From Nocardioides piscis (GTDB lineage Bacteria > Actinomycetota > Actinomycetes > Propionibacteriales > Nocardioidaceae): a stretch of 64,000 nt of DNA. Under the pieces are notes generated by a model. That model had not been told where the DNA came from. It was given only the letters and a program-made list of their open reading frames with translations, and did no database searches. Below are positions 10,864-21,828 of the stretch, in pieces. Numbering within the stretch: position 1 is the first letter of the stretch; every line of letters begins with the position of its first letter. The translations under genes were made by a program, and so were the position numbers. Where the stretch lies: positions 1-64,000 of the forward strand of contig NZ_CP049866.1 in NCBI RefSeq assembly GCF_011300215.1. Direction: 5' to 3'.

Positions 10864-11836
10864 TCATGACCGCTCCGGCCCCTTGGTCGCGGCTCCCCGC
10901 TCCGGCCCTTGGTCGCGGCTCCCCGCTCCAGCCAGCTGCGGGCAGCGTGGACGACCGCACGAGTCAGGTCGGACATCAGCGGCGACTCCAGCCGCCAGTG
11001 CTGCCAGAAGAGCGGCACGTCCACGTGCCGCCCCGGCGCCAGCTCCACGAGCCGGCCCCGCTCGAGGTCCGACGACGCATGCTTCTCGATCAGCAGTCCC
11101 CACCCCATTCCTCGACGGACAGCGGTGTCGAACTCCCCACCGACGGGATCAGGGTGGTCGGTGGCGCCAGGTGACGGCGGGTGACCTTCCGCAGGAAGTC
11201 GGACTGGAGCGGGTCGTTGCGGTCGAAGGAGATCATCGGTGCCCGCTCGAGCGCGGACGCCGTCGGACCGTCGGGGAGGTGGGCTGCGGCATACGTCGGG
11301 GTGGCGACGGCGACATACCGCATCGTGCCGAGCCGGACCACGCGACAACCCGTCACCGGCCGGGGGTCCGAGGTGACCGCCGCCATCACGTCGCCCCGCC
11401 GGAGCCGCTCGGCGGTCCGGGTCTGGTCCTCGCGGATCAGCTCGAACGTCACCCGGTGGTTGTGTTGCACGGCGACGAGCGCGTCGATCAGCCAGGTGTA
11501 GAGCGCGTCCGAGTTCACTGCGAGCGGGACCGCGGCGTATGGCGCGTCATCGCCTCCCGGCTCCGGCTCGTCCACCAGCTCGGCGACCGCCTCGCGTTCC
11601 AACAGCTCGGTCTGGGCGGCCAGCCGGACGAGCACGTGGCCTGCCTCGGTCGCCTCCAGCGGCTTGACCCGGTGCACCAGCACGCGGCCCACCCGGGTCT
11701 CGAGCGCCTTGATCCGCTGGCTGATCGCGGACGGCGTGACGTGGAGCTCCCGGGCTGCTGCCTCGAAGGTGCCGAGCCGCACCGCGGTGGCCAGGGTGCG
11801 GAGGGCGACGGGGTCGATCTGGGTGACAGAGGTCAT
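10864..11836 (-). CDS. lysG: LysR-type regulator of LysE exporter (LysG/ArgP), two one-base frameshifts
   Basis: This LysR-family activator senses basic amino acids and controls the divergent lysE gene. The N-terminal helix-turn-helix reads LGTFEAAARELHVTPSAISQ with RIKALETRVGRVLVHR after it. The frame fails at a run complementary to CCCC 11135-11138: IPSVG is followed in the next frame by EFDTAVRRGMGWGLLIEKH. A second lesion is in the 3' tandem repeat: two 26-bp units differ only by one C (CCCC versus CCC at 10906-10908), and restoring it gives ERGAATKGPERGAATKGPERS with a stop at 10864. The corrected length is about 324 residues. The second lesion provides internal evidence for base loss, not gene fusion. 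Confidence 0.83.
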
Positions 11837-11861
11837 GATGAGTCATCCTAATGATTCATCA
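11836..11861. promoter_or_regulatory. Candidate LysG operator, near-perfect 26-bp dyad
   Basis: The bases TGATGAGTCAT and AATGATTCATCA, separated by three bases, form a dyad in which 12 of 13 position pairs are nearly symmetric. It abuts the lysG ATG and lies about 50 bp upstream of the lysE GTG, the position expected for the shared operator of a divergent LysR pair. Binding is inferred. Confidence 0.5.
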
Positions 11862-11908
11862 GAATACTTCGCTGGATTGATGGACCGGGCGGACCTAGCG
11901 TTGAGGGC

Positions 11909-12505
11909 GTGAACATCGTCCTTGCCGGCATGCTGACCGGCCTCGCCCTCATCGTCGCCGTCGGCGCCCAGAACGCCTTCCTCCTGCGACAGGGCATCCG
12001 GGGCGAGCACGTCCTGCCCCTGGTCGCCCTGTGCATGGTCTCCGACGTGGTCGGGATCGCGCTCGGCGTCGCCGGCCTGGGTGCCGTGCTCGACCGCTGG
12101 CCGGCCGTGCTCCCGGTGGCCCAGGTCGGCGGTGCGGCCTACCTGCTCGCCTTCGGCGCGCAGTCGGCACTGCGCGCCTGGCGGCCGAAGGCGCTCGAGA
12201 CCGACTCGGGACCGACCATGCCGCTGGGCCGGGCCGTGCTGCTGATGCTGGCGCTGACCTGGCTCAACCCTCACTTCTACCTCGACTCGATGCTGATGCT
12301 CGGCACCGTCGCCAACAGCTTCGGCGACCAGCGCTGGCTCTTCTTCGCCGGCGCCCTGGTGGCCAGCGCGCTGTGGTTCCCCGCCCTGGGGTTCGGAGCC
12401 AGGCTGCTGCGTGGCCTGTTCGCCCGGCCGTCCGCCTGGCGGGTGCTCGACTCTGCGATCGCGGTCCTGATGGGAGCCCTCGGCGTCGGCCTCCTCGTCC
12501 ACTGA
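11909..12505 (+). CDS. lysE: LysE/ArgO-type basic amino-acid exporter
   Basis: This is an inner-membrane exporter of lysine or arginine of 198 residues. It starts at GTG 11909 and shows the family motif GAQNAFLLRQGIRGEH in the first loop after helix 1, followed by five more hydrophobic segments (LVALCMVSDVVGIALG, VLLMLALTWLNPHFYLD, ALGFGARLL). The conserved Asn-Pro-His pair in the fourth helix is intact. It is divergently paired with lysG, which normally induces it when intracellular lysine or arginine is high. Whether lysine or arginine is the main substrate is not decidable here. Confidence 0.93.
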   Translation: MNIVLAGMLTGLALIVAVGAQNAFLLRQGIRGEHVLPLVALCMVSDVVGIALGVAGLGAVLDRWPAVLPVAQVGGAAYLLAFGAQSALRAWRPKALETDSGPTMPLGRAVLLMLALTWLNPHFYLDSMLMLGTVANSFGDQRWLFFAGALVASALWFPALGFGARLLRGLFARPSAWRVLDSAIAVLMGALGVGLLVH

Positions 12506-12512
12506 GCCGACC

Positions 12513-13307
12513 TCAGCCGCCCAGCGTCAGTCCCGCCTCCGCCAACGCCTCGCGCAGCCGGTCGATCGCCATCGGTCCGACCCCGTGGAGGGCGGCCAGC
12601 TGGTCGCCGGTCAGGACGGAAACCTGCTCCAGGGTGGTGATGCCGGCGTTGCGCAGGGCACGGGTGGCCGGCGCCCCGATCTTCGGCAGCCTGGTGCCGG
12701 CCGGAGGCGGTTCGCGATCGCGAGGGACCGGCAGGGCGGCATCGACGACCGCCTGACCGCGCGGCGAGAGGAGATAGCCGATGTCGAGCGACTCGGTCAG
12801 GCCGAGCTCCTTGAGCTTGCGCACGTCCTTCTTGAAGTCGGCGGTCTCCCGGCCGACCATCGCCGCGAGGTCCGGGGCACGGACGGTGGGATTGAGGTCG
12901 ATGAGGTCGAGCGTCGCCCGGGTCCAGGCGCCGTACGCCGACGCCTTGTCCAGCCTCGCGAGCCGGGCGTTGATCACCTCGATCTCCGCAGCGTCCGGGA
13001 CGGTCTCGCGCAGCGCCTCGCGCGGGTCGGGACCGGCGTAGACCAGCCCGATGCGCCAGGCCGGGTCGTCCGGTCTCGCAGCCAGCGCGTGCTCGAGCGC
13101 GGTCAGGGAGGGAGCCCCCGCGCGCCGGGCGTCCTCGGCGGTGATCCGACCGGCCGGGTCCACCGAGGTGACCTCGATGACGCCGACGGCCGTCCTCATC
13201 CGGGTCCCGACGACCACCCGCGGCCTGGCCCAGCGACGGAACGCGAGGTCGACGGTGCCGGCCTTGATCGCCGCAAGCTCCGCGGGTCGGATCATCATGA
13301 CCGGCAA
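12513..13307 (-). CDS. Hypothetical protein with ASCH-like N-terminus and helix-hairpin-helix C-terminus
   Basis: I do not recognise a characterised homologue. The N-terminal 100 residues (IKAGTVDLAFRRWARPRV...TRMRTAVGVIEVTSV) look like an ASCH or PUA-like RNA-binding fold. Residues 150-190 suggest a winged-helix unit (VRKLKELGLTESLDIGYLLS). The C-terminus LPKIGAPATRALRNAGITT followed by LAALHGVGPMAIDRLREAL is a helix-hairpin-helix pair seen in DNA-binding proteins. Together these suggest nucleic-acid binding. It ends eight bases past the convergent lysE stop. Two ATGs (MPVMMIRP) are close; the second or first is equally good. Confidence 0.75.
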   Translation of the reverse strand: MPVMMIRPAELAAIKAGTVDLAFRRWARPRVVVGTRMRTAVGVIEVTSVDPAGRITAEDARRAGAPSLTALEHALAARPDDPAWRIGLVYAGPDPREALRETVPDAAEIEVINARLARLDKASAYGAWTRATLDLIDLNPTVRAPDLAAMVGRETADFKKDVRKLKELGLTESLDIGYLLSPRGQAVVDAALPVPRDREPPPAGTRLPKIGAPATRALRNAGITTLEQVSVLTGDQLAALHGVGPMAIDRLREALAEAGLTLGG

Positions 13308-13371
13308 GCCTGCCAGACTGCGGGCGACGCTTCGCCAGTTGATGTTTCACCTACCTCGTACGCTCGAGGGC

Positions 13372-14247
13372 ATGACCTCCCTCCGCGCGCGACTGGGGCA
13401 CGAGATCTTCCAGCGCGTGGCCGGACCTGACGGACCCCGCCAGCGCGATCGGATCCACGGGACGCCCGGTCCGCGCTGGTTCAGCGACGACTCCGAGATC
13501 GTCCGGGTGCACGGCGACGCCGCCATGTTCGTCGGGGGCATCCGCGCGATCCTGCTCCAGACCATGCATCCGCTCGCGATGCAGGCGGTCGCCGACCACT
13601 CAGGATTCCGCGGGGACATGTGGGGACGGTTGGCGCGCACGAGCACCTTCCTCGCGGTGACGACGTTCGGCACGGCCGACCACGCGGACGGGGCGGTGCG
13701 GGCCGTGCGCTCGATCCACGAGCGCGTGCGCGGCACGATGCCGGACGGCACGCCCTACGCCGCCTCCGACCCGCACCTGCTCGCCTGGGTGCACGCGGCC
13801 CAGGTCGACAGCTTCCTCCTCGCGCACCAGACGTATGGCGCTCGCCCGCTCGACGCTGCAGGGTGCGACGCCTACCTCGCCCAGGCGGCGGTGGTGGCCC
13901 GCAAGCTGGGCGTCCTCGACCCGCCGACGACCGTCGACCAGCTCCGCCGGGTCCTCGACGACTTCCGGCCCGAGCTGCGTGCGACCGACGAGGCACGCAG
14001 CGCCGTACGCTTCCTGGCCCTGCATCCCGACCTGCCGCTCGCGGCACAACCTGCCTATGGCGTGCTCTTCGCGGCCGGCATCGGCCTGCTGCCGCGCTGG
14101 GTCCGTCGTCCGCTGCGCCTGCCCTCGCTGCCCGTCACCGAGCGGACCGTGGTGCGGGTCCTCGGCACCCTGGCCACCGGCACCATCCGGTGGGCGATGT
14201 CGTCCGGCGCCGACGAGGTGCGCGAGCTGCGCAGCGCCGCCAGCTGA
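13372..14247 (+). CDS. Oxygenase MpaB family (DUF2236) protein
   Basis: A 291-residue member of the MpaB/Lcp-like DUF2236 haem protein family. Diagnostic segments are VGGIRAILLQTMHPLAMQAV, a His-containing helix, followed by DMWGRLARTSTFLAVTTFG and LLAWVHAAQVDSFLLAH, in which histidines could ligate haem. Actinobacteria carry many such genes and nearly all are uncharacterised oxygenases; the substrate is unknown. I chose ATG 13372 (MTSLRARLG); an ATG ten codons upstream is possible. The gene stands alone between the minus-strand neighbours and is convergent with hppD, separated by 16 bases. Confidence 0.87.
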   Translation: MTSLRARLGHEIFQRVAGPDGPRQRDRIHGTPGPRWFSDDSEIVRVHGDAAMFVGGIRAILLQTMHPLAMQAVADHSGFRGDMWGRLARTSTFLAVTTFGTADHADGAVRAVRSIHERVRGTMPDGTPYAASDPHLLAWVHAAQVDSFLLAHQTYGARPLDAAGCDAYLAQAAVVARKLGVLDPPTTVDQLRRVLDDFRPELRATDEARSAVRFLALHPDLPLAAQPAYGVLFAAGIGLLPRWVRRPLRLPSLPVTERTVVRVLGTLATGTIRWAMSSGADEVRELRSAAS

Positions 14248-14263
14248 CCGCGCCGCGACCGGG

Positions 14264-16027
<1,764 letters not shown>

Positions 16028-16031
<4 letters not shown>

Positions 16032-16666
16032 CGCAGGCGGTCGGCGACCTGCTGGGCCGCAGCCACGACGCGGGGAGCCACGACCTCCTCGTCGATGTCG
16101 CCGCCGAGGGTGACGATCCCGACGCTGGCCCGCAGGCCCTCGACACCGAGCACCGGCGCAGCCAGCCCGTGTGCGCCGGCCTGCAGCTCGCCGCTCGTCA
16201 GGACGTATGCCGACTCGCCGCTCTCCGGTCGCAGGAGGATCGCCTTGCCCGCCGCCCCGGCGGTGAGGGGGTGTCGCGTGCCCACCCTGTAGGAGACGTG
16301 GAAGTCGGTCCAGGTCGGTTCGACCACGGCGAGCGAGAGGGCCTCGTCTCCGTCGGCCACCGTGAGGTGGGCCGTGCAACCCACCGCCTCGGCGAGCGAC
16401 CGGAGAACCGGCGTCGCCAGGTCGCGCAGCAGGGGCTGGACGGCTGAGGCGATGCGCAGGACGCCGAGCCCGACGTAGTGGCGCCCGCGCGCGTCACGAC
16501 GGACCAGCGAGTGGTGCTCGAGGGTGGCGATCAGGCGATAGACGACCGTCCGGTTGACGTCGAGCTGGAGGGCGAGCTCGCTGGCGGTCAGACCTCGCGG
16601 TGCCTCGGCGAGCGCGAGCAGCACGCGGAGTCCGCGATCGAGAGTCTGCGACATCTCGGTGGTCAT
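16028..16666 (-). CDS. IclR-family transcriptional regulator
   Basis: This protein of 212 residues has an N-terminal winged helix (GLTASELALQLDVNRTVVYR, LIATLEHHSLVRR) and a C-terminal IclR effector domain (VGTRHPLTAGAAGKAILL, then GAHGLAAPVLGVEGLRASVG). The family regulates aromatic and carboxylate catabolism by binding small organic acids. It is shorter than the usual 250 residues because the linker and first effector strands are compact. No divergent operon is adjacent; upstream is a 231-bp noncoding stretch and the plus-strand RTX gene, which it may control, though that is speculative. Confidence 0.9.
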
Positions 16667-16897
16667 CGTTCAAGGCTAGGTCACCTCCCCCAGAGATGAC
16701 CTGCCTTCCCCAGCCCTGGGGAGGGGTGGACTGGTCCACCGCCATCAGCCGGCACCCGCGGCCCCGGGGCCGGACTTCGACGAAGTCACCACACGTGTGA
16801 CAACTTCGAGGCGGGTGGTCCCATCACACCCTCGGGTGCCGCTTCTGCGCCCGACCCCGAGACGGGGAGTCCACACCAGACGATCAAGGGAGAACCC

Positions 16898-18358
16898 ATG
16901 AATCGCCACGTACGTCGATCACTTGCCACCACCGGCACGACCACACTGCTCGCAGCCGCCCTGCTCACCGCACCCGGCGCGCAGGCTGCCGCAGCCACGA
17001 CCTGCCAGGGCAAGGACGTCACCATCGACGGCACCGGCCAGCCGGTCGTCACCGGCACGGCCGGCAACGACGTCATCGCCGCGAGCCTCGGCTCCACCGT
17101 GAGCGCCCTCGCGGGCGACGACACCATCTGCGTGCTGCCCGGCACCGCCACCGGCGCGACCACGGTCGACGCCGGCGAGGGCAAGGACTCGGTCGAGACT
17201 TCCACTCTGCCGGCCGCCGCGGCCGTGACGACGACGCTGGGCGCCGGCGACGACACCTACGCCGGCGGCCCGGGATCGGACACCGTCGTCAGTGGCGCCG
17301 CTGGTCAGCCCAACGGCGACACGATCGACCTCGCACTGGGCGACGACGTCCTCCAGTGGCACGGCATCCAGGCGCCGGGCGCCAAGGTCGACCTCGGCGG
17401 CGGAGCCAACACCCTGGTCGACGGTGACGGAGGGGTCGTGTCGATCGACGCGCGCTCGCGCAAGCTCGAGCGGGCCGGCGTGACCGTCCTGCAGTGGACC
17501 GGCGCGGCGACGACCTTCATCGTGGACTCCACCGCCACGTCGGCGGCCTTCACCGGCACCAACGACGCCGAGACCTTCGTCCTGCGCGAGGCTCGCGTCG
17601 GTGGCACGCCGACGACGCTGACCGTCGACATGGCGGGCGGTGACGACACCGTCACGACCCGTTCCGCAGTCCTCGACGGCTCCAGCACGACCGGCGGCGA
17701 CGGTGCCGACCTGATCCAGGTCGCCCACAACTACGGAAAGCTGGTCCTCGACCTCGACAAGGGTGAGCTCGAGACCGGCGAACCCGACGTGACTCCGGAC
17801 CAGAGCGTCAAGGGCTTCGAGAACGCCGACGCCGTCACCGCCACGATGACCGTCAAGGGCACCCACACCGCCAACGTCCTCAACCTGCAGGGCTGTGACG
17901 TGCGAGGCGTCGGCCGCGCAGGCGCCGACACCATCAGCGGACGGGTGAAGCTCGAGGCGCCGCCGGCCCTGACGTGTGCCGCGGTGAAGCTGGTCGCCCG
18001 CGGCGGCAAGGACGCGGACAAGATCCGGGGCACGGCGGGCAACGACCGCCTCTTCGGCAACCGTGGCGAGGACCTCGTCGACGCACGCAGCGGCGACGAC
18101 GTCATCTTCGGTGGGCTCGACGACGACCGCCTCCGGGGCAACCTCGGCAACGACAAGGTCCGTGGCGGCCAGGGCAACGACGAGCTCGCGGGGAACGCCG
18201 GCGACGACCGCGTCCAGGGCGACAAGGGCCTCGACCGCCTGCTCGGCCAGGCCGGGAACGACGTCCTGGTGGGCGGCCTCAACTGGGACCGCGGCCACGG
18301 TGGCCAGGGCATCGACAAGTGCAGCATGATCGAGCGCGCCCGGAAGTGCGAGCGCTGA
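16898..18358 (+). CDS. Secreted calcium-binding RTX-repeat protein
   Basis: The protein of 486 residues has a signal peptide (RRSLATTGTTTLLAAALL to AQAAA) preceded by an RBS GGGAGA. The middle part consists of imperfect beta-solenoid turns (GAGDDTYAGGPGSDTVVSG, DLALGDDVLQWHG), and the last 110 residues carry six or more classic RTX nonapeptides (GTAGNDRLFGNRGEDLVDA, GNLGNDKVRGGQGNDELAG, GQAGNDVLVGG). Such repeats fold on calcium outside the cell. The short C-terminal CSMIERARKCER, with a Cys pair, is typical of actinobacterial members. No enzymatic domain is seen; a structural or adhesive role is likely. A strong hairpin terminates it. Confidence 0.92.
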   Translation: MNRHVRRSLATTGTTTLLAAALLTAPGAQAAAATTCQGKDVTIDGTGQPVVTGTAGNDVIAASLGSTVSALAGDDTICVLPGTATGATTVDAGEGKDSVETSTLPAAAAVTTTLGAGDDTYAGGPGSDTVVSGAAGQPNGDTIDLALGDDVLQWHGIQAPGAKVDLGGGANTLVDGDGGVVSIDARSRKLERAGVTVLQWTGAATTFIVDSTATSAAFTGTNDAETFVLREARVGGTPTTLTVDMAGGDDTVTTRSAVLDGSSTTGGDGADLIQVAHNYGKLVLDLDKGELETGEPDVTPDQSVKGFENADAVTATMTVKGTHTANVLNLQGCDVRGVGRAGADTISGRVKLEAPPALTCAAVKLVARGGKDADKIRGTAGNDRLFGNRGEDLVDARSGDDVIFGGLDDDRLRGNLGNDKVRGGQGNDELAGNAGDDRVQGDKGLDRLLGQAGNDVLVGGLNWDRGHGGQGIDKCSMIERARKCER

Positions 18359-18373
18359 CCTGACACGCTCCGT

Positions 18374-18411
18374 CGCCGGCCGTCGTCCGCTCCAGCGGGC
18401 GGCGGCCGGCG
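18374..18411. terminator. Bidirectional rho-independent-like hairpin
   Basis: An 18-bp stem (CGCCGGCCGTCGTCCGCT, allowing two G-U pairs) closes on a two-base loop, between the converging RTX gene and the DEAD-box gene. No T-run follows, as is common in actinobacteria. Confidence 0.75.
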
Positions 18412-18452
18412 TGCGTTCCGCGGTGGCTCAGTGCCCGCGCCGCTGACGCGCC

Positions 18453-20231
18453 TCAGGACGAGGCGCGCATCGCCCATTCACGGACCCGGTCGATGCGCAG
18501 CCGCAGCTGCTCGGCCGAGGCCACGGCCGCGGCCGGGCCGCCGCACTCCTTGCGCAGCGCCGAGTGCGTGATCCCGTGCGCCTGGCCGGTGCGGTGGTGC
18601 CAGGCGGCGACCAGGCCGTTGAGCTCGCGGCGGAGCACCGCCAGCTGCTCGTGCGTCGTCACCGCGGCGATCGTGTCGGGCTCGCGGCCGCCGGCTGCGG
18701 CCTTCTGCTTCTTGGCCCGCTCGCTGGTGCGCGAGTGCAGCAGCTCGCGAACCTGGTCGGGCTCGAGCAGGCCGGGGATGCCGAGGAAGTCCATCTCCTC
18801 CTCCGACCCGACGTGCACCTCCCCCGAGTGACCGAACTCGCCACCGTCATAGAGCACGCGGTCGAACGAGGCGGTGGAGCCGAGCGCCTCGAAGGACATC
18901 TCGAGCTCGGCCGACGCCGACTCACCGGCCTGCGCGGCGGCGAGCAGGTCGTTCTCGGCGGCGAAGATGTCGCCCTCGTCGCTGACCTTGCGGCCCAGGA
19001 CGTGGTCGCGCTCCACCTCCATCTCGGAGGCGTAGCCCAGCAGGTGCGGCACGGACGGCAGGAACACCGACGCCGTCTCACCCCGGCCGCGCGCGCGCAC
19101 GAAGCGGCCGACGGCCTGGGCGAAGAAGAGCTGGGTGCCGGTGGTCGTGGCCCAGACCCCCACCGCCAGCCGAGGCACGTCCACGCCCTCGGAGACCATC
19201 CGGACCGCGACCATCCAGCGCTTGTCGGACTCGGCGAACTGGGTGATCTTCTTGGAGGCGGCCTTCTCGTCGGAGAGCACGACGGTCGGTGGCTCACCGG
19301 TGATCTTGCGGATCAGGGCGGCATACGCACGGGCCGTGTCCTGGTCGGAGGCGATCACCAGCCCGCCGGCGTCGAGCATGTGGCGGCGTACTTCCGAGAG
19401 CCGCTTGTCCGCGGCCGCCAGCACTGCCGGCATCCAGGAGCCGGTCGGGTCGAGGGCGGTGCGCAACGCCTGGGCGTGCATGTCCTTGGTGAGCGGCTCG
19501 CCCAGCCGGGCCGCGATCTCGTCGCCGGCCCGGGTGCGCCAGGTCATCTCACCGGAATAGGCCATGAACAGCACGGGCCGGACCACGTGGTCGGCCAGCG
19601 CATGGGCATAGCCGTAGGTGAAGTCGGCGACCGAGCGCGGGACCCCGTCGTCGCCGGGCGCGTAGGTGACGAAGGGGATCGGGTTGATGTCGGAGCGGAA
19701 GGGCGTGCCGGTCAGCGACAGCCGCCGCGTGGCCGGCTCGAAGGCCTCCCTGACCCCTTCACCCCATGACTTGGCGTCGCCGGCGTGGTGGATCTCGTCG
19801 AGGATGACCAGGGTCTTGAACCGTTCGGTGCGGATGCGCATCGCGAGCGGGTTGACGGCGACGCCGGCATAGGTGACGGCGATGCCGACGAAGTCCTTGG
19901 ACGTCTTGCCCGAGCCGGCACTGTAGGTCGGGTCGATGGGGATCCCGGCCCGCGCGGCAGCCTCGGCCCACTGGGTCTTGAGGTGCTCGGTGGGGGCGAC
20001 GATCGTGATCCGGTCGACGATGCGACGGCCCAGCAGCTCGGCGGCCACGGACAGGGCGAAGGTCGTCTTGCCGGCGCCCGGCGTCGCGACGGCCAGGAAG
20101 TCGCGCGGGGACGCAGCGGCGTACTGGTCCATCGCCGCCTGCTGCCACGCCCGCAGCAACGGGGCCGTGCCCCAAGCGGCGCGATCGGGCCACGCAGGCG
20201 AGAGGGGTACGGCGTCAGGCCGCCCCGTCAC
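18453..20231 (-). CDS. DEAD/DEAH-box superfamily II helicase
   Basis: A predicted ATP-dependent helicase of 592 residues. Motif I is ATPGAGKTTFA, motif II is VILDEIHHAGD, motif III is LSLTGTPFRSD, and motif VI is AQAVGRFVRARGRGE; motif V reads VRMVSEGVDVPR. The C-terminal 200 residues (DFLGIPGLLEPDQVRELL, ERAKKQKAAAGG) are a helical tail without an assigned role. The GTG start overlaps the DUF3039 stop (GTGA at 20228-20231), so the two are coupled. This DUF3039-helicase pairing is a conserved actinobacterial arrangement; the nucleic-acid substrate is unknown. Confidence 0.9.
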   Translation of the reverse strand: MTGRPDAVPLSPAWPDRAAWGTAPLLRAWQQAAMDQYAAASPRDFLAVATPGAGKTTFALSVAAELLGRRIVDRITIVAPTEHLKTQWAEAAARAGIPIDPTYSAGSGKTSKDFVGIAVTYAGVAVNPLAMRIRTERFKTLVILDEIHHAGDAKSWGEGVREAFEPATRRLSLTGTPFRSDINPIPFVTYAPGDDGVPRSVADFTYGYAHALADHVVRPVLFMAYSGEMTWRTRAGDEIAARLGEPLTKDMHAQALRTALDPTGSWMPAVLAAADKRLSEVRRHMLDAGGLVIASDQDTARAYAALIRKITGEPPTVVLSDEKAASKKITQFAESDKRWMVAVRMVSEGVDVPRLAVGVWATTTGTQLFFAQAVGRFVRARGRGETASVFLPSVPHLLGYASEMEVERDHVLGRKVSDEGDIFAAENDLLAAAQAGESASAELEMSFEALGSTASFDRVLYDGGEFGHSGEVHVGSEEEMDFLGIPGLLEPDQVRELLHSRTSERAKKQKAAAGGREPDTIAAVTTHEQLAVLRRELNGLVAAWHHRTGQAHGITHSALRKECGGPAAAVASAEQLRLRIDRVREWAMRASS

Positions 20232-20518
20232 GCGTCGGGACCCTGACCACCGGCGCCGTCGCCGCCCTCGCCGCCGCCGGGCTTCATCTGCTCCCAGATG
20301 TCCTTGCAGTCGGGGCAGACCGGGAACTTCTCCGGGGCCCGCGAGGGCACCCACACCTTGCCGCACAGGGCGATGACCGGGGTGCCCATGACCATGGCCT
20401 CGGTGAGCTTGTCCTTGGGGACGTAGTGGCTGAACCGCTCGTGGTCACCATCATCGGTCGGCTGGGTGCGGCGGTCTTCGATCGTCTGGGTGCCGGGCGA
20501 GAAGCCGATGGTGCTCAT
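20228..20518 (-). CDS. DUF3039 protein, probable zinc ribbon
   Basis: A 96-residue cytoplasmic protein. Residues 45-75 contain ALCGKVWVPSR and FPVCPDCKDIWEQ: three or four cysteines arranged like a zinc ribbon. The acidic N-terminus has SHYVPKDKLTEAMVMGTPV, and the C-terminus is Gly-rich (PGGGEGGDGAGG). The function is unknown; the tight overlap with the helicase gene suggests that it is a helicase cofactor. No signal or membrane segment is present. Confidence 0.88.
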   Translation of the reverse strand: MSTIGFSPGTQTIEDRRTQPTDDGDHERFSHYVPKDKLTEAMVMGTPVIALCGKVWVPSRAPEKFPVCPDCKDIWEQMKPGGGEGGDGAGGQGPDA

Positions 20519-20546
20519 GGAGGATGAGTCTAGGCGAGAAGCGCGC

Positions 20547-21113
20547 TCAGTTCAGGTCAGGATCGGTCGGTCGGGTGGCGTGCCAGGCCAGCTGTCCGGG
20601 CTGGCGCTGCAACACGTCACGCCACAGCCACCGAGGGTCCGCCCGGAAGGCGTCCGAGGGCTCCCCCGGCACCACGTGCCAGCTCCCCTCGTCGATCTCA
20701 CCCCTCAGCTGCTGGGCACCCCAGCCGGCATAGCCGGCGAAGACCCGCAGGCCGAGGAGCCCGCCGTCGAGCAGCTCGATCGGGGTGTCGAGGTCGAGCA
20801 TCCCCACCTGGCCCGAGATCGCCCTGAAGCCGATCGGCTCCTGCTCCGGGTCGCGCACCATCGCCACCGCGACGGCACCGTCGCGGCTGACCGGGCCACC
20901 TGAGAAGAGCACCTCGGGTGGTGCGCACAACGGGCCCCAGCCTTCCAGCACGTCGGCGACCAGCACCTCCGAAGGACGGTTGAGCACCACGCCCAGGGCA
21001 CCTTCGGCGTTGACGTCGAGCAGCAGCACGACCGAGCGGGCGAAGTTGGGGTCGGCGAGGAGGTGGGTGGCGACCAGCAACATGCCGGGCGTCACGTCCT
21101 CAGCCCTGTGCAT
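20547..21113 (-). CDS. YqgE/AlgH family protein
   Basis: A UPF0301 protein of 188 residues starting MHRAEDVTPGMLLVATHLL. Family landmarks are DPNFARSVVLLLD, GALGVVLNRPS, FSGGPVSRDGAVAVA and FAGYAGWGAQQLRGEI. The biochemical role is unsettled; homologues affect alginate regulation in pseudomonads and are widespread. I chose the internal ATG at 21113 because the family alignment begins there and the upstream extension of 16 residues lacks conservation. It is separate from the DUF3039 pair and ends 28 bases before it. Confidence 0.9.
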   Translation of the reverse strand: MHRAEDVTPGMLLVATHLLADPNFARSVVLLLDVNAEGALGVVLNRPSEVLVADVLEGWGPLCAPPEVLFSGGPVSRDGAVAVAMVRDPEQEPIGFRAISGQVGMLDLDTPIELLDGGLLGLRVFAGYAGWGAQQLRGEIDEGSWHVVPGEPSDAFRADPRWLWRDVLQRQPGQLAWHATRPTDPDLN

Positions 21114-21259
21114 GGGCCCATCATCTCGCAAGCACACAAGACGCGCAGGCACACAGGACACAAGAAGACGGCCCGCGTCCGACGATCTGGGAGGGAGTCG
21201 CGGCTGGGAGGAACCGCTGTTCGTCGGACGGGGGCCGTCTGGTCTTGGGATTGCAGCGC

Positions 21260-21805
21260 TCAGGCCGCTGTGAGGACCGCCTTGAGACGATCAACCATAG
21301 ACGCCGGGGCGGGGCTGAGGTGCTTCGGCCCGGACGCCGCGGCGGACGTGCTCGCCAGGGCGGCTCGGGCGCGATCGGCGATCTGTTCACCGACCGAGGC
21401 GGCCAGCTCGTCGCTCGCGCTGCTGCGGCCGGCCATCACGGCCAACATGGCGTGTTCCTTGCCGGCGGAGACCCGCATCGCCGCAGCCATGTCCGCGTCG
21501 AGCGGGGCCTGGCGGTGCCGGTCGATGATCGCGCGGACACCGGGGAGCTCGCGGGCGGTGGCCTGCCAGGCAGCGACGACGCCGGCCTCGAGGTCCATCG
21601 GCTCCGACATCAGCTCGCGCTCGATGTGACCGGCCAGGCGGGTGTGCCACCGCAGCTGGAGAGCACCGAGCAGGGTCAGCTCGTCCGCGAACGTCTCGGC
21701 GACGCCGTCGACGTCCATCGGCAGGTGGCCGTCGCGTCGCGCGTCAGCCGCCGCCATCACGCTGCGGAGGACTTCTCCACGGTTGTGGAAGGACTTCCAG
21801 GTCAT
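21260..21805 (-). CDS. Hypothetical protein divergent from TetR regulator
   Basis: I do not recognise this 181-residue soluble protein. It is mostly helical: MTWKSFHNRGEVLRSVMAAA, then a stretch rich in Ala, Arg and Glu (GHIERELMSEPMDLEAGVVA) and a low-complexity Ala/Ser tail (ARAALASTSAAASG). It has no signal peptide, TM helix or cysteine. An SD-like GAAAGGAGC precedes the ATG. It shares a 141-bp promoter region containing three TACCG-NN-GGTA palindromes with the TetR gene, so it is probably repressed by that regulator. Function is unknown. Confidence 0.72.
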   Translation of the reverse strand: MTWKSFHNRGEVLRSVMAAADARRDGHLPMDVDGVAETFADELTLLGALQLRWHTRLAGHIERELMSEPMDLEAGVVAAWQATARELPGVRAIIDRHRQAPLDADMAAAMRVSAGKEHAMLAVMAGRSSASDELAASVGEQIADRARAALASTSAAASGPKHLSPAPASMVDRLKAVLTAA

Positions 21806-21828
21806 GGCAGGCTCCTTTCTGATTCACA

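Noticed and set aside
10329..11348. Fusion of a LysR C-terminus to DUF1697
   Set aside because: The tandem repeat shows one missing C that hides the true stop; the two proteins are separate genes.
16919..18298. 459-codon minus-strand frame opposite the RTX gene
   Set aside because: Its Val/Ala/Asp-rich sequence is the reverse image of the RTX repeats, without RBS or motifs.
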